A stretch of 64,000 nucleotides of DNA from Rubinisphaera italica (GTDB lineage: Bacteria; Planctomycetota; Planctomycetia; Planctomycetales; Planctomycetaceae), in assembly GCF_007859715.1 (NCBI RefSeq), contig NZ_SJPG01000001.1, positions 620,001-684,000 on the forward strand, given 5' to 3'. Both the position numbers and the translations under genes were made by a program. Under the pieces are notes generated by a model, which was not told the origin of the DNA, made no database searches, and worked only from the letters and a program-made list of their open reading frames with translations. Below are positions 57,234 to 64,000 of the stretch, one piece after another (the first letter of the stretch is position 1; each line of letters opens with the position of its first letter).

Positions 57234-57998
57234 CTACGATGTGGTGACTTCAGCTTTCTCACTTTTCTTACCAAGAAAAATATAATGTGGAGCTCTTACC
57301 AGAGGTAGAAACGGAACTTTGCCCCGTCGTTGTTCCAACCGTAAAGGTTCAAAATATTTATGCAGATATGGAAGATGGTCGCCGTTCAGAAACACATTGT
57401 CAGAACTGAACCAGACTGTCCAGAAATTTCGTGTTGACCAGGGATGTTTGATAAACCCCTCTGCCGGATATTTTCGCGAAACGAAAAAATCGACGATTCC
57501 AATCACTCCCCCCGGTTTCAAAATTCGATACGCATTATCAATGGCGGCGAACCAGTCGGGAATCATTGTCAGCGAATAGGAGAAGGTCACGACATCGGCA
57601 TAACCTTCTTCGGGCGTAAACTTCGTAGCATCGGCATGAGTCGGGATGATTTGTGGCCAGTTACGTTCTGTAACCCGTTCCCGGGCAACATCAAGTAATG
57701 GCTCACACAGATCGACCTGATAGACCTTCTTGAGCCGCGGAATTGTCTCGGCTACATATTCCGCATTCGATCCTGTGCCTGCTCCCAGATCAACCCAGAT
57801 ACCATCATTCGGGAAAACAATGGTTTCGAGCATTTCCTGACGACCGTGCAGTAACTTTTTACGAAAACTGTCGTAATCGCCCGCCTGACCTTTGTAGAAA
57901 CTGGAAAGCCGCTCTTCGTGCGTGTTGCCAGTCACGCGATTAAGCGCCAGGTGCCACAACACGCGGGCATTGGAACTGATCGACTGAGGCAGCGGCAT
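57234..57998 (-). CDS. btaB: BtaB-like SAM-dependent N-methyltransferase (betaine lipid synthesis)
   Basis: A 254-residue class I methyltransferase. The SAM site is [18 protein letters not shown] (motif I, about 68-85), with [17 protein letters not shown] (post I), [21 protein letters not shown] (motif II) and [13 protein letters not shown] (motif III). The [21 protein letters not shown] start resembles methyltransferases fused or coupled to BtaA. In bacteria, BtaB trimethylates the homoserine headgroup made by BtaA to give the betaine lipid DGTS. The gene is directly downstream of btaA, 129 bases away, on the same strand. Without the context it would be only a generic methyltransferase. Confidence 0.85.
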   Translation of the reverse strand: MPLPQSISSNARVLWHLALNRVTGNTHEERLSSFYKGQAGDYDSFRKKLLHGRQEMLETIVFPNDGIWVDLGAGTGSNAEYVAETIPRLKKVYQVDLCEPLLDVARERVTERNWPQIIPTHADATKFTPEEGYADVVTFSYSLTMIPDWFAAIDNAYRILKPGGVIGIVDFFVSRKYPAEGFIKHPWSTRNFWTVWFSSDNVFLNGDHLPYLHKYFEPLRLEQRRGKVPFLPLVRAPHYIFLGKKSEKAEVTTS

Positions 57999-58090
57999 AA
58001 ATATTCCTGATTCTCAACTTCTCAAATGGGCATTAATTACTTTTTCATACAGGCAGGAAGCTCAATAGCGTGATTCTCTTCATCGTTATT

Positions 58091-58118
58091 ACACACTCGA
58101 TTGCACTTCGTGCTTGTC
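58091..58118. repeat. Family-1 half repeat between btaA and btaB
   Basis: ACACACTCGATTGCACTTCG followed by TGCTTGT matches one arm of the 5646-5718 palindrome. The other arm is absent. It lies in the otherwise featureless 129-base gap. Confidence 0.8.
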
Positions 58119-58127
58119 GTTTTAACC

Positions 58128-59468
58128 TCAAGTTCCAACAGGTTCTTTGACTGATTCTGCCGTTTTATCTTCGAGCGGTTTAGGCTTCGCATCTCGATCC
58201 AGATGAGCGATATAGAAACTGCCATAAGTATGGACACGGTCTTTGGGGTGCAATTCCGAAGCCAGTTCCTGTTTGTAATTCAGGAGTTGTCCAATGTTGC
58301 AGTCTTCACCGTTCCATTGGACGGGAATTGGATCGACAAAATCGACTTCCAATCCGGCACTTCGCCAGAGGAATCGTGTTTTCGGGGCGGCTCGATCAAG
58401 CATCACCTGCCATTCATCGGCCAGCACATCGGCGCGCACTTCTGCCAGCCAGTCCATATGATCCAGCAGAATATACCGCGAAACTTCAACGTCTTGATCT
58501 TCCCGCAGGAAGCCAAGGATGGTGTTGGTGTGAATCGAAATTCGATCAACCAGTCCATTTTTCAGTCGATTGAAATTATCCTGCTTCAGATATTCTGGAC
58601 AGCACTCGGGTGTGTAATGTCCAGTCAAATAAACATGCCAGAAGTAATTGTCTCGAATCGGCAGTTTCGTGAATACCGTTTCGAGAGAATCGACAACGAA
58701 CTGCAGAATACCTCCAGGATAACTTCGATCGAGCTGTCGTCTTTGAGCGCGAGGCACTCCAAGAAGTGACAATGTCATATCGCGTTTCATGGCCCATTTC
58801 AGGAATGGCGTCCACAGTGTTTCTCGTAAACGATGTTTGTCGTAAATTTGCTGCTGTTCTTCAACAGACTTTGCTGCCAGCAACTCATCGACAGCAGGAC
58901 GAAGTTTTTTAATGCGATTGACATAAATATTGATCAACCAGGCAAACATTCCTGAGGTTGCGTAGAAATAGAAGCTCGGTCGGCGACCATTTCCAGAAAA
59001 CATCTTCGTCCGTTTGTCCCAATAGGAAACCGAGGCGTGCGTGAGATGTTTTCGGAGTTTGTCTTTGTAAATTTTCTTGTATCCCGAGAGTCGGCCACGG
59101 CCAAACATCTGGAAAAACTGGTCGTAATCCAACTCACGGATGGCAGCCAGTTTCAATTCGAGCAGGGCGTTCTGTCGAGGATTCACATCGACCGCATGCA
59201 CATGCTTCGGCTCTTTGAGCACGTAATCGATCGCGTTACAACCAGCCGAGGTGATGACCATGACGACATCATCAGGACCGAGTTCTAATGCGACATGATC
59301 GAGTCGGGGATCTTCCCAGCAAGTGTTGTAGACGAGATTATTTTGATGGACGAGATTGAACCAGGTTTTGCTCAGACGGTCGAAATTGAGCCGTCGTCGT
59401 TTTTTTTGGATATCACCATCACTTGAGGTCGTTGCCTCAGGAGATTTGTTTTTCTTGGGACGCAGCAT
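58128..59468 (-). CDS. btaA: BtaA-like 3-amino-3-carboxypropyl transferase (DUF3419)
   Basis: A 446-residue enzyme that transfers the aminocarboxypropyl group of S-adenosylmethionine to diacylglycerol, the first step of DGTS betaine-lipid synthesis. The family block [19 protein letters not shown] lies near the N-terminus, followed by the SAM-site strand [16 protein letters not shown] and [19 protein letters not shown]. Further BtaA-like parts are [51 protein letters not shown] and [14 protein letters not shown]. The ATG at 59468 is chosen (one at 59492 also exists). Its start overlaps the 3' end of the PlcP-like gene by about 32 bases, so translation is likely coupled. Strong family assignment. 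Confidence 0.93.
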   Translation of the reverse strand: MLRPKKNKSPEATTSSDGDIQKKRRRLNFDRLSKTWFNLVHQNNLVYNTCWEDPRLDHVALELGPDDVVMVITSAGCNAIDYVLKEPKHVHAVDVNPRQNALLELKLAAIRELDYDQFFQMFGRGRLSGYKKIYKDKLRKHLTHASVSYWDKRTKMFSGNGRRPSFYFYATSGMFAWLINIYVNRIKKLRPAVDELLAAKSVEEQQQIYDKHRLRETLWTPFLKWAMKRDMTLSLLGVPRAQRRQLDRSYPGGILQFVVDSLETVFTKLPIRDNYFWHVYLTGHYTPECCPEYLKQDNFNRLKNGLVDRISIHTNTILGFLREDQDVEVSRYILLDHMDWLAEVRADVLADEWQVMLDRAAPKTRFLWRSAGLEVDFVDPIPVQWNGEDCNIGQLLNYKQELASELHPKDRVHTYGSFYIAHLDRDAKPKPLEDKTAESVKEPVGT

Positions 59469-60483
59469 CAGATTGATTTCCGCTGGCCTCATTCACTTGC
59501 GGGCAGTCTGTATCGGACGTCTTCTCGGGAAATGAATGCCGATGTGTCCAACGATTGCTTTTGAGTAGTGTCAATTGCACATCGTCTCGGGGAGGTCTCG
59601 TTCTCCAAGTGGAGGAACAAGTCTGAGATTGCCTGCTTTTGGTGGTTTTGGCCGAAGAATAATGTTTCGGGTTGAAAAAAGTCAGCTCCCAGTCGCCGGT
59701 GGTCTGCTCTATCAAAGCAGAACAGTGTTCGACCCAGTCGCCTGTATTACAATACGATATTGAGCTTCGAGAAACAATCTTAGGCTCATGTACATGCCCG
59801 CAAATTATCCCGTCGTAGCCACCACGCTCGGCATAATTGGCAGCGGTTTCCTCAAATTGCTCCACAAACTGCTGCACTTTAGACGATTGCCGCTTCGCCC
59901 AGCGAGCAATATTGCTCCGTTTTCTTTGAGGAAATAATCGGGTTAACCCACCATCAAGACGCAATAACCAGTCATAAACCACGGTCACAAACGCAGAAAC
60001 GAATCCAGCGGCCTGCTCATGATGATCAAACTGATCCCCATGGGTCACAAGGAGTCGAGCTTTGCGGTGCGATTCGTAAAGAAATTCGTCAGCAATCCGG
60101 ATCTGGTCCGATCGCACAAACTGCGGTAATGAGGGAAGCAGATCCCGCATGAATTCATCATGATTGCCGGGGGTGTAGTAAATGATGGTGCCGTTGGAGA
60201 GTAATTCGGCAAAGCGATTTAGGATCTGATTGTAAACTTTCGGCCAGTGCCAGAACTTTTTCAGGCGACGTCCATCAAGAATATCACCCACCAGAAACAG
60301 CTTTTCAGGGCGATATCGATTCAGCAGCGTGAGGAACTCATCTGCGGAAGAATGCGGACTTCCCAGATGGACATCGCTCAGAAAAAGTGCTCGCACTTTT
60401 TCTCCTGAGGGAGTGTGGTGAGTTCTCGCTGCAGCAGAATTGACCAGAGGGGACGGCGTCGTGCAGGAATGGGGATCAATCAT
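59437..60483 (-). CDS. PlcP-like calcineurin-type metallophosphoesterase
   Basis: A 348-residue binuclear metal phosphoesterase. All blocks are visible: [12 protein letters not shown] (about residue 34), [45 protein letters not shown] and [11 protein letters not shown]. The order and length match the group annotated as UDP-2,3-diacylglucosamine hydrolase-like, which includes PlcP, the phospholipase C that releases diacylglycerol from phospholipids during phosphate limitation in rhizobia and marine bacteria. Because btaA overlaps its end, a PlcP role is more likely here than lipid A synthesis. The C-terminal about 60 residues are basic, polar and poorly conserved-looking. First gene of the cluster; a single CTGTCA-like half site upstream is too weak to call a Pho box. 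Confidence 0.88.
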   Translation of the reverse strand: MIDPHSCTTPSPLVNSAAARTHHTPSGEKVRALFLSDVHLGSPHSSADEFLTLLNRYRPEKLFLVGDILDGRRLKKFWHWPKVYNQILNRFAELLSNGTIIYYTPGNHDEFMRDLLPSLPQFVRSDQIRIADEFLYESHRKARLLVTHGDQFDHHEQAAGFVSAFVTVVYDWLLRLDGGLTRLFPQRKRSNIARWAKRQSSKVQQFVEQFEETAANYAERGGYDGIICGHVHEPKIVSRSSISYCNTGDWVEHCSALIEQTTGDWELTFFNPKHYSSAKTTKSRQSQTCSSTWRTRPPRDDVQLTLLKSNRWTHRHSFPEKTSDTDCPQVNEASGNQSDAASQEKQIS

Positions 60484-60785
60484 AAAATCACCTTGGCCTT
60501 CCCTGACCTGTCAATAAAAAAGAATTGGCAGCGATTATCTCGCCTGGGACTTCCTGTCTTGAATTAATTATTCATGAGCTAAGTTCAATTAAAATCGGTA
60601 GTTTGCAAATGCTCTGACGTCAGGATTTCAACACTTTATCCACTTATCATATCGACGGAATACTTGCCTGTAACAAATAACATAAGGTGTGTTCCTGATG
60701 AGATTTATGTTAAGGAGTAAAATACCGGGCTTGACTGCATGCGGAAGTGACTAAACTAAATTCGATTTGAAACCCGGAGCCAAAT

Positions 60786-60825
60786 AAAAAACCCTGTCAA
60801 CTTTCCACTTTGAAAGTTAACAGGG
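60786..60825 (-). terminator. Rho-independent terminator of the BBP7-like gene
   Basis: On the minus strand CCCTGTTAACTTTC pairs with GAAAGTTGACAGGG (one U-G), followed by a run of six T. It is 26 bases past the stop at 60852. The 60484-60785 stretch beyond it contains the promoter of the PlcP-like gene and no other recognised feature. Confidence 0.95.
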
Positions 60826-60851
60826 CTTAATTGGAGAAAGCAGTTCAGTAA

Positions 60852-62177
60852 TTAATAGACGAACTCCAGGCCCACATGTCCGCCATTAATGACCAGGCTC
60901 CCATCGTTATTGATCGTGTAAGTGGTGTTCGCGAGAGTCGTTTGCTCTGGAGCCAGGGCGACTCCTGAGAGGAAAATGACGTCCCACCCGAAGCGGAAAC
61001 GGACATAATCATTAAAACGATACATCGATCCCAGCCCGACCTGTCCAACAAATGCAACCGAATTACTGCTGTCGGTCAGTGTGCGACCATAAACCGAATT
61101 GTCGTTACCGATTCCGGAATAGGTTTCAATAAAGGTTCCGGTCGACTTATTGTTATAAGCTCCGACTTTTAACACACTGTCAATCAGGAATCGGTCCGAT
61201 TCCATCAGCAGTAAATCCAGCGAAAATTGCACCCCATCAAGTGAGTTCGTCGTGCTGGATCGTTCGTTCATATTCAGCATGTCCGGTCCGACACCACCCA
61301 GAAGCCCGGTTTCGTCGTCGAAACCATCTGCGGCTCCGGAAATCAGCGTTAAATTTCCGCCATTAGCAGCCGTTAAGGCCGCATGTGACAACCCGCCGTT
61401 AGCACCCACAGCGTTGTCAACAGCTCGAAATGTTCCCGTAATCGAGGCGGACATCAGTTCATCGAGATCCGCATGTCGCCAGCCGACGCCGAATTTGATG
61501 CGGGAAGTAATTGGGGCAAATTTGGTGATAAATTCGTAATCGTTGAAGTCACTGCGATATTGCACATTAAATGTTGGAGCGGCATCGGCAAAGATTCCAA
61601 CTGGCCCGAGACCTTCATCTTCGAGAGTTTCATCGGGACCGCCACCCGGATTGAACTCCGCCGCAGCAAACAGTGAACGGAAACCAGTCGTTCCATTGAT
61701 GAAATTGGCACCGGCGAACGAAGTGCCGATCCCGGAATCGAAGCTGATTCCGTTCACGAGCTGGCCAGATTGCGTGCTGTTCCAGTTATCAATCCGAGAC
61801 CAGGAAAACTGCAATTCGAAGTTTTCAAAGGCAGCTCCCGCTTTCAGGCGAACTCCGCTTTCAAAATCGGATCCTGTTCCGCCATAATTGAGGGCTTCAG
61901 GCCCTCCGATAATCGGACTCGTTGCCGATCCCGAATTGCGGGACCAGAACAGATAATCGACATCAAAATAGTAAAACGGGTCTGCACAAACGGGCCGACA
62001 GCCGGAATTGCAGGCATTACCCTGGCCGTAACTGCTTAGCCCGGGAGAGTTTTCGATACAAATCCCGCTGACCGGCTCGACTTCGAGATCCGCAGAGTAG
62101 CTTTCGAGTGGTGATCCAAAACCTGCAAAGCCAGCAGCGAATAATGAAAGCAGTGATGATTTGACGAGTCGCCGCAT
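60852..62177 (-). CDS. BBP7-family outer-membrane beta-barrel protein
   Basis: A 441-residue exported barrel. The signal peptide is MRRLVKSSLLSLFAAGFAGF with cleavage near SYSA-DL. The family's opening strand is DPFYYFDVDYLFWSRNSGS. Alternating strands follow (FESGVRLKAGAAFENFELQFSWSRID, DYEFITKFAPITSRIKFGVGWRH, FVGQVGLGSMYRFNDYVRFRFGWDVIFL), and the C-terminus is VINGGHVGLEFVY, ending in an aromatic as expected for BAM recognition. A cysteine-rich stretch (CNSGCRPVCADPF) near residue 58 may form disulphides. It is related to 27527-29014 but with a normal-length leader. Probably a porin or structural surface barrel; the transported solute is unknown. Confidence 0.88.
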   Translation of the reverse strand: MRRLVKSSLLSLFAAGFAGFGSPLESYSADLEVEPVSGICIENSPGLSSYGQGNACNSGCRPVCADPFYYFDVDYLFWSRNSGSATSPIIGGPEALNYGGTGSDFESGVRLKAGAAFENFELQFSWSRIDNWNSTQSGQLVNGISFDSGIGTSFAGANFINGTTGFRSLFAAAEFNPGGGPDETLEDEGLGPVGIFADAAPTFNVQYRSDFNDYEFITKFAPITSRIKFGVGWRHADLDELMSASITGTFRAVDNAVGANGGLSHAALTAANGGNLTLISGAADGFDDETGLLGGVGPDMLNMNERSSTTNSLDGVQFSLDLLLMESDRFLIDSVLKVGAYNNKSTGTFIETYSGIGNDNSVYGRTLTDSSNSVAFVGQVGLGSMYRFNDYVRFRFGWDVIFLSGVALAPEQTTLANTTYTINNDGSLVINGGHVGLEFVY

Positions 62178-62990
62178 GAGCGGGCTCCTTCCCTGGATTT
62201 GATGTCAAAACGGGTCATCCCCAACCCGCGATACTCTCAAAACGCATTTTCAGCGTCCTGTTATCCTTTCTATTTCGGTTAAATCCGAGCAGCATTCACT
62301 GAGAAGATTGTGAATCACAACGTCAGAAAGCAATCTCAAATGTCAAAACAGTCATAAATTCCTTGAATGCTCTATCTTATCAGAGATGACTTACGAGCTA
62401 TGCATGTGCTTGAAATCAAAGCGAACAATCAAAATTAATAAAGAACCACGGATAAGCCCAGCACGGTTGGATTGATCTGCTCGCCGGAACCAAAATGATT
62501 GTCTTTCAAAGTACGCGCAAGCCTCAAAACTATGAATCTTTAGTAGCACGGATGGACACAAATATTTTTATCCGTGAAAATCCGTGTTCATCCATGGTTC
62601 AAAGCTGCACTCTTATCGTTCCGATGAAACAAAATAAAAATCTGCAATGTACAAATTATGATCATCGCGCCAGAATCGATTGTGATAATGAGAACCTCAA
62701 CAGCATTGACTATATTTCCTCATTACGGAAATGTTATGATCGGTCTTGCAATAAATGACTGAAATCTGATTGAATCCCAACTGTATCGAAAGTGGAGTCT
62801 GATTGGTTGGATGGCTGAGAGTGGATTGTGAAATGAGGGAATCTCATTAGAATTTAAGGCCGTCTGGAGAAAATTTCCTCCTGCAGTCCAATCAGATATT
62901 ACAGAATTGTTTCGTAGGCACTGACTCGACTAGACTTTTATGTCTGGTTGAATCCTTTATAAATCGCACAAAGATAAACGACAGAACAAC
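62178..62990. other. Long noncoding gap upstream of aceE
   Basis: It separates divergent genes. Apart from the palindromic repeat at 62443-62600 I see no gene; the frame at 62495-62758 is translated repeat. AT-rich segments near 62180-62440 and 62740-62990 probably hold the two promoters. Confidence 0.55.
62443..62600. repeat. Family-6 palindromic repeat (AACCACGGAT type)
   Basis: GAACCACGGATAA at the left is complementary to CATCCATGGTTC at the right. Inside, CACGGATGGACAC and ATCCGTGAAAATCCGTGTTC add nested pairing. It resembles the widespread 'accacggatnaacacggat' type of bacterial intergenic repeat. Confidence 0.8.
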
Positions 62991-64000
62991 ATGACAACAG
63001 ATTTAACCGATGGCGTCGTGGCGGGAATTGATCCTGTCGAACTCGAAGAATGGTACCAGTCTTTAGAGGACGTGATTCACCGTTACGGTCCGGAACGGGT
63101 GACTCAATTGCTCGTCAACCTGCGTGAGCGGGCTTACTTGCGGGGCGTGATGATTCCGTTCTCCGCCACAACTCCGTACATCAATACGATCGATCTAGAT
63201 GATCAACCTGCTTATCCGGGCAATCTGGAAATTGAACGTCGCATCAAAAGTATTGTTCGCTGGAATGCGTTGGCGATGGTGCATGGAGCGAACAAAAAAT
63301 TTGCAGGGCTCGGCGGCCACATTTCAACATTTGCCTCTTCAGCAACCCTCTACGAAGTGGCACAAAATCACTTCTTCCGCGGACGAACCGACAAACAACT
63401 CGGTGACATGGTTTACTTCCAGGGACATGCTTCTCCCGGAATGTATGCTCGCGCTTTTGTCGAAGGTCGGCTCGATGAATCGCATCTGGAGCGATTCCGC
63501 CGAGAAATTCCCCGTGGTGAAGGACTGTGTTCCTATCCGCATCCCTGGCTGATGCCCAACTTCTGGCAATTCCCAACCGTCTCCATGGGACTGGGACCAA
63601 TCACGGCGATTTATCACGCACGCTTCCTCAAATACCTCGAACATCGCGGTTTGCTCGATACCAGTGAATGTCGCGTCTGGGCTTTCCTGGGAGATGGCGA
63701 ATGCGATGAGCCGGAATCTCTGGGGGCACTCACACTCGCTTCCCGCGAGAAGCTCGACAACCTGACCTTCGTCATCAACTGCAACCTGCAACGACTTGAT
63801 GGTCCGGTTCGCGGCAACGGCAAGATCATTCAGGAACTCGAAGGAGCATTCCGCGGTGCTGGCTGGAATGCACTCAAAGTTATCTGGGGTGGAGACTGGG
63901 ATCCAATTCTCGCCAAAGATGTCGATGGGCGGCTCGTCAAACGGATGGGCGAAATCATTGATGGACAGTATCAGAAATACAGCGTCGAAAAAGGCGATTA
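62991..64000 (+). CDS. aceE: Pyruvate dehydrogenase E1 component, homodimeric type (partial, runs off the window)
   Basis: The ATG at 62991 opens a frame with no stop to the window end (336 codons seen; the full enzyme is about 890). It decarboxylates pyruvate with thiamine diphosphate and feeds acetyl groups to E2. The AceE pattern is clear: IDPVELEEWYQSLEDVIHRYG, NTIDLDDQPAYPGNLEIERR, VRWNALAMVHGANKK, GLGGHISTFASSATLYEVAQNHFF, and VYFQGHASPGMYARAFVEGR. The ThDP/Mg motif is AFLGDGECDEPESLGAL...NLTFVINCNLQRLDGPVRGNGKI. The start is supported by the family N-terminus. Partner aceF/lpd genes presumably follow outside the window. Confidence 0.96.
   Translation, partial: MTTDLTDGVVAGIDPVELEEWYQSLEDVIHRYGPERVTQLLVNLRERAYLRGVMIPFSATTPYINTIDLDDQPAYPGNLEIERRIKSIVRWNALAMVHGANKKFAGLGGHISTFASSATLYEVAQNHFFRGRTDKQLGDMVYFQGHASPGMYARAFVEGRLDESHLERFRREIPRGEGLCSYPHPWLMPNFWQFPTVSMGLGPITAIYHARFLKYLEHRGLLDTSECRVWAFLGDGECDEPESLGALTLASREKLDNLTFVINCNLQRLDGPVRGNGKIIQELEGAFRGAGWNALKVIWGGDWDPILAKDVDGRLVKRMGEIIDGQYQKYSVEKGD

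Noticed and set aside
59437..60483. LpxH (lipid A synthesis) assignment for the metallophosphoesterase
   Set aside because: Sequence blocks fit both LpxH-like and PlcP-like groups, but overlap with btaA and absence of lpx genes nearby favour PlcP; kept as the alternative.
60484..60700. Possible Pho box upstream of the PlcP-like gene
   Set aside because: Only single half-site-like strings (CTGTCAA near 60508, CTGTAAC near 60670) are seen, without the tandem 7-base arrangement; too weak to report as an operator.
62495..62758. 87-codon plus-strand frame upstream of aceE
   Set aside because: It is mostly a translated palindromic repeat (62443-62600).

Overview
This is a chromosomal window from a bacterium of the phylum Planctomycetota, most likely order Planctomycetales. 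The evidence is indirect but consistent: two outer-membrane barrel proteins of the BBP7 type, a Ser/Thr kinase with a huge C-terminal sensor, a Tat-exported Gfo/Idh/MocA oxidoreductase, an orphan MraZ, a short SecA-like ATPase beside an HlyD-type adaptor, a small protein of the planctomycete 'AIRKIL...VTPQQVSN' type, and many palindromic intergenic repeats. Base composition looks balanced by eye, except for an AT-rich accessory patch at about 1.9-4.3 kb.

Layout. 0-4.3 kb is accessory: a decayed ISAs1-family copy, a lipoprotein, a small putative DNA-binding protein, and an intact ISAs1-family element that has split a DUF4357-like gene (a perfect 10-bp target duplication lets the old gene be rebuilt). 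4.3-12.6 kb: HtrA-like protease, MoxR ATPase, Ser/Thr kinase with beta-helix ectodomain, Gfo/Idh protein. 12.6-14.1 kb is a scar: a frameshifted enolase-superfamily epimerase remnant, a gene tail abutting an intact tRNA-Arg(TCT), a dispersed repeat, and the 5' half of a second tRNA-Arg(TCT) broken in its anticodon loop. 14.1-18.8 kb is a minus-strand block: glycosyltransferase, membrane-anchored hypothetical, flotillin FloA, NfeD-like protein, metallo-beta-lactamase-fold protein. 19-32 kb: TrkH, homocysteine methyltransferase-like enzyme, a giant barrel plus beta-helix surface protein next to a BBP7-like porin, MraZ, MFS transporter. 32-50 kb: beta-helix/SGNH protein, a TMTC-like and a GT39-like polytopic glycosyltransferase, DapA-like aldolase, DAHP synthase, triosephosphate isomerase, GAF-HlyD chimera, MDR dehydrogenase, HUMPS-family decarboxylase, CDF transporter, GpsA. 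50-55.6 kb: DUF3467 protein, short SecA-like ATPase, HlyD-like adaptor, USP-like protein, HNH nuclease. 55.8-60.5 kb: a four-gene minus-strand group that reads as a membrane-lipid remodelling unit. 60.8-64 kb: second BBP7-like protein and the start of aceE, which runs off the window.

The most coherent functional unit is 55.8-60.5 kb: a PlcP-like metallophosphoesterase overlapping btaA (betaine-lipid headgroup transfer), then a btaB-like N-methyltransferase, then a MurG-like glycosyltransferase. The inferred pathway releases diacylglycerol from phospholipid and converts it to phosphorus-free betaine lipid and possibly glycolipid. The other notable theme is repeats: at least six palindromic or dispersed families recur. 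One member lies inside a coding sequence and is translated in frame.
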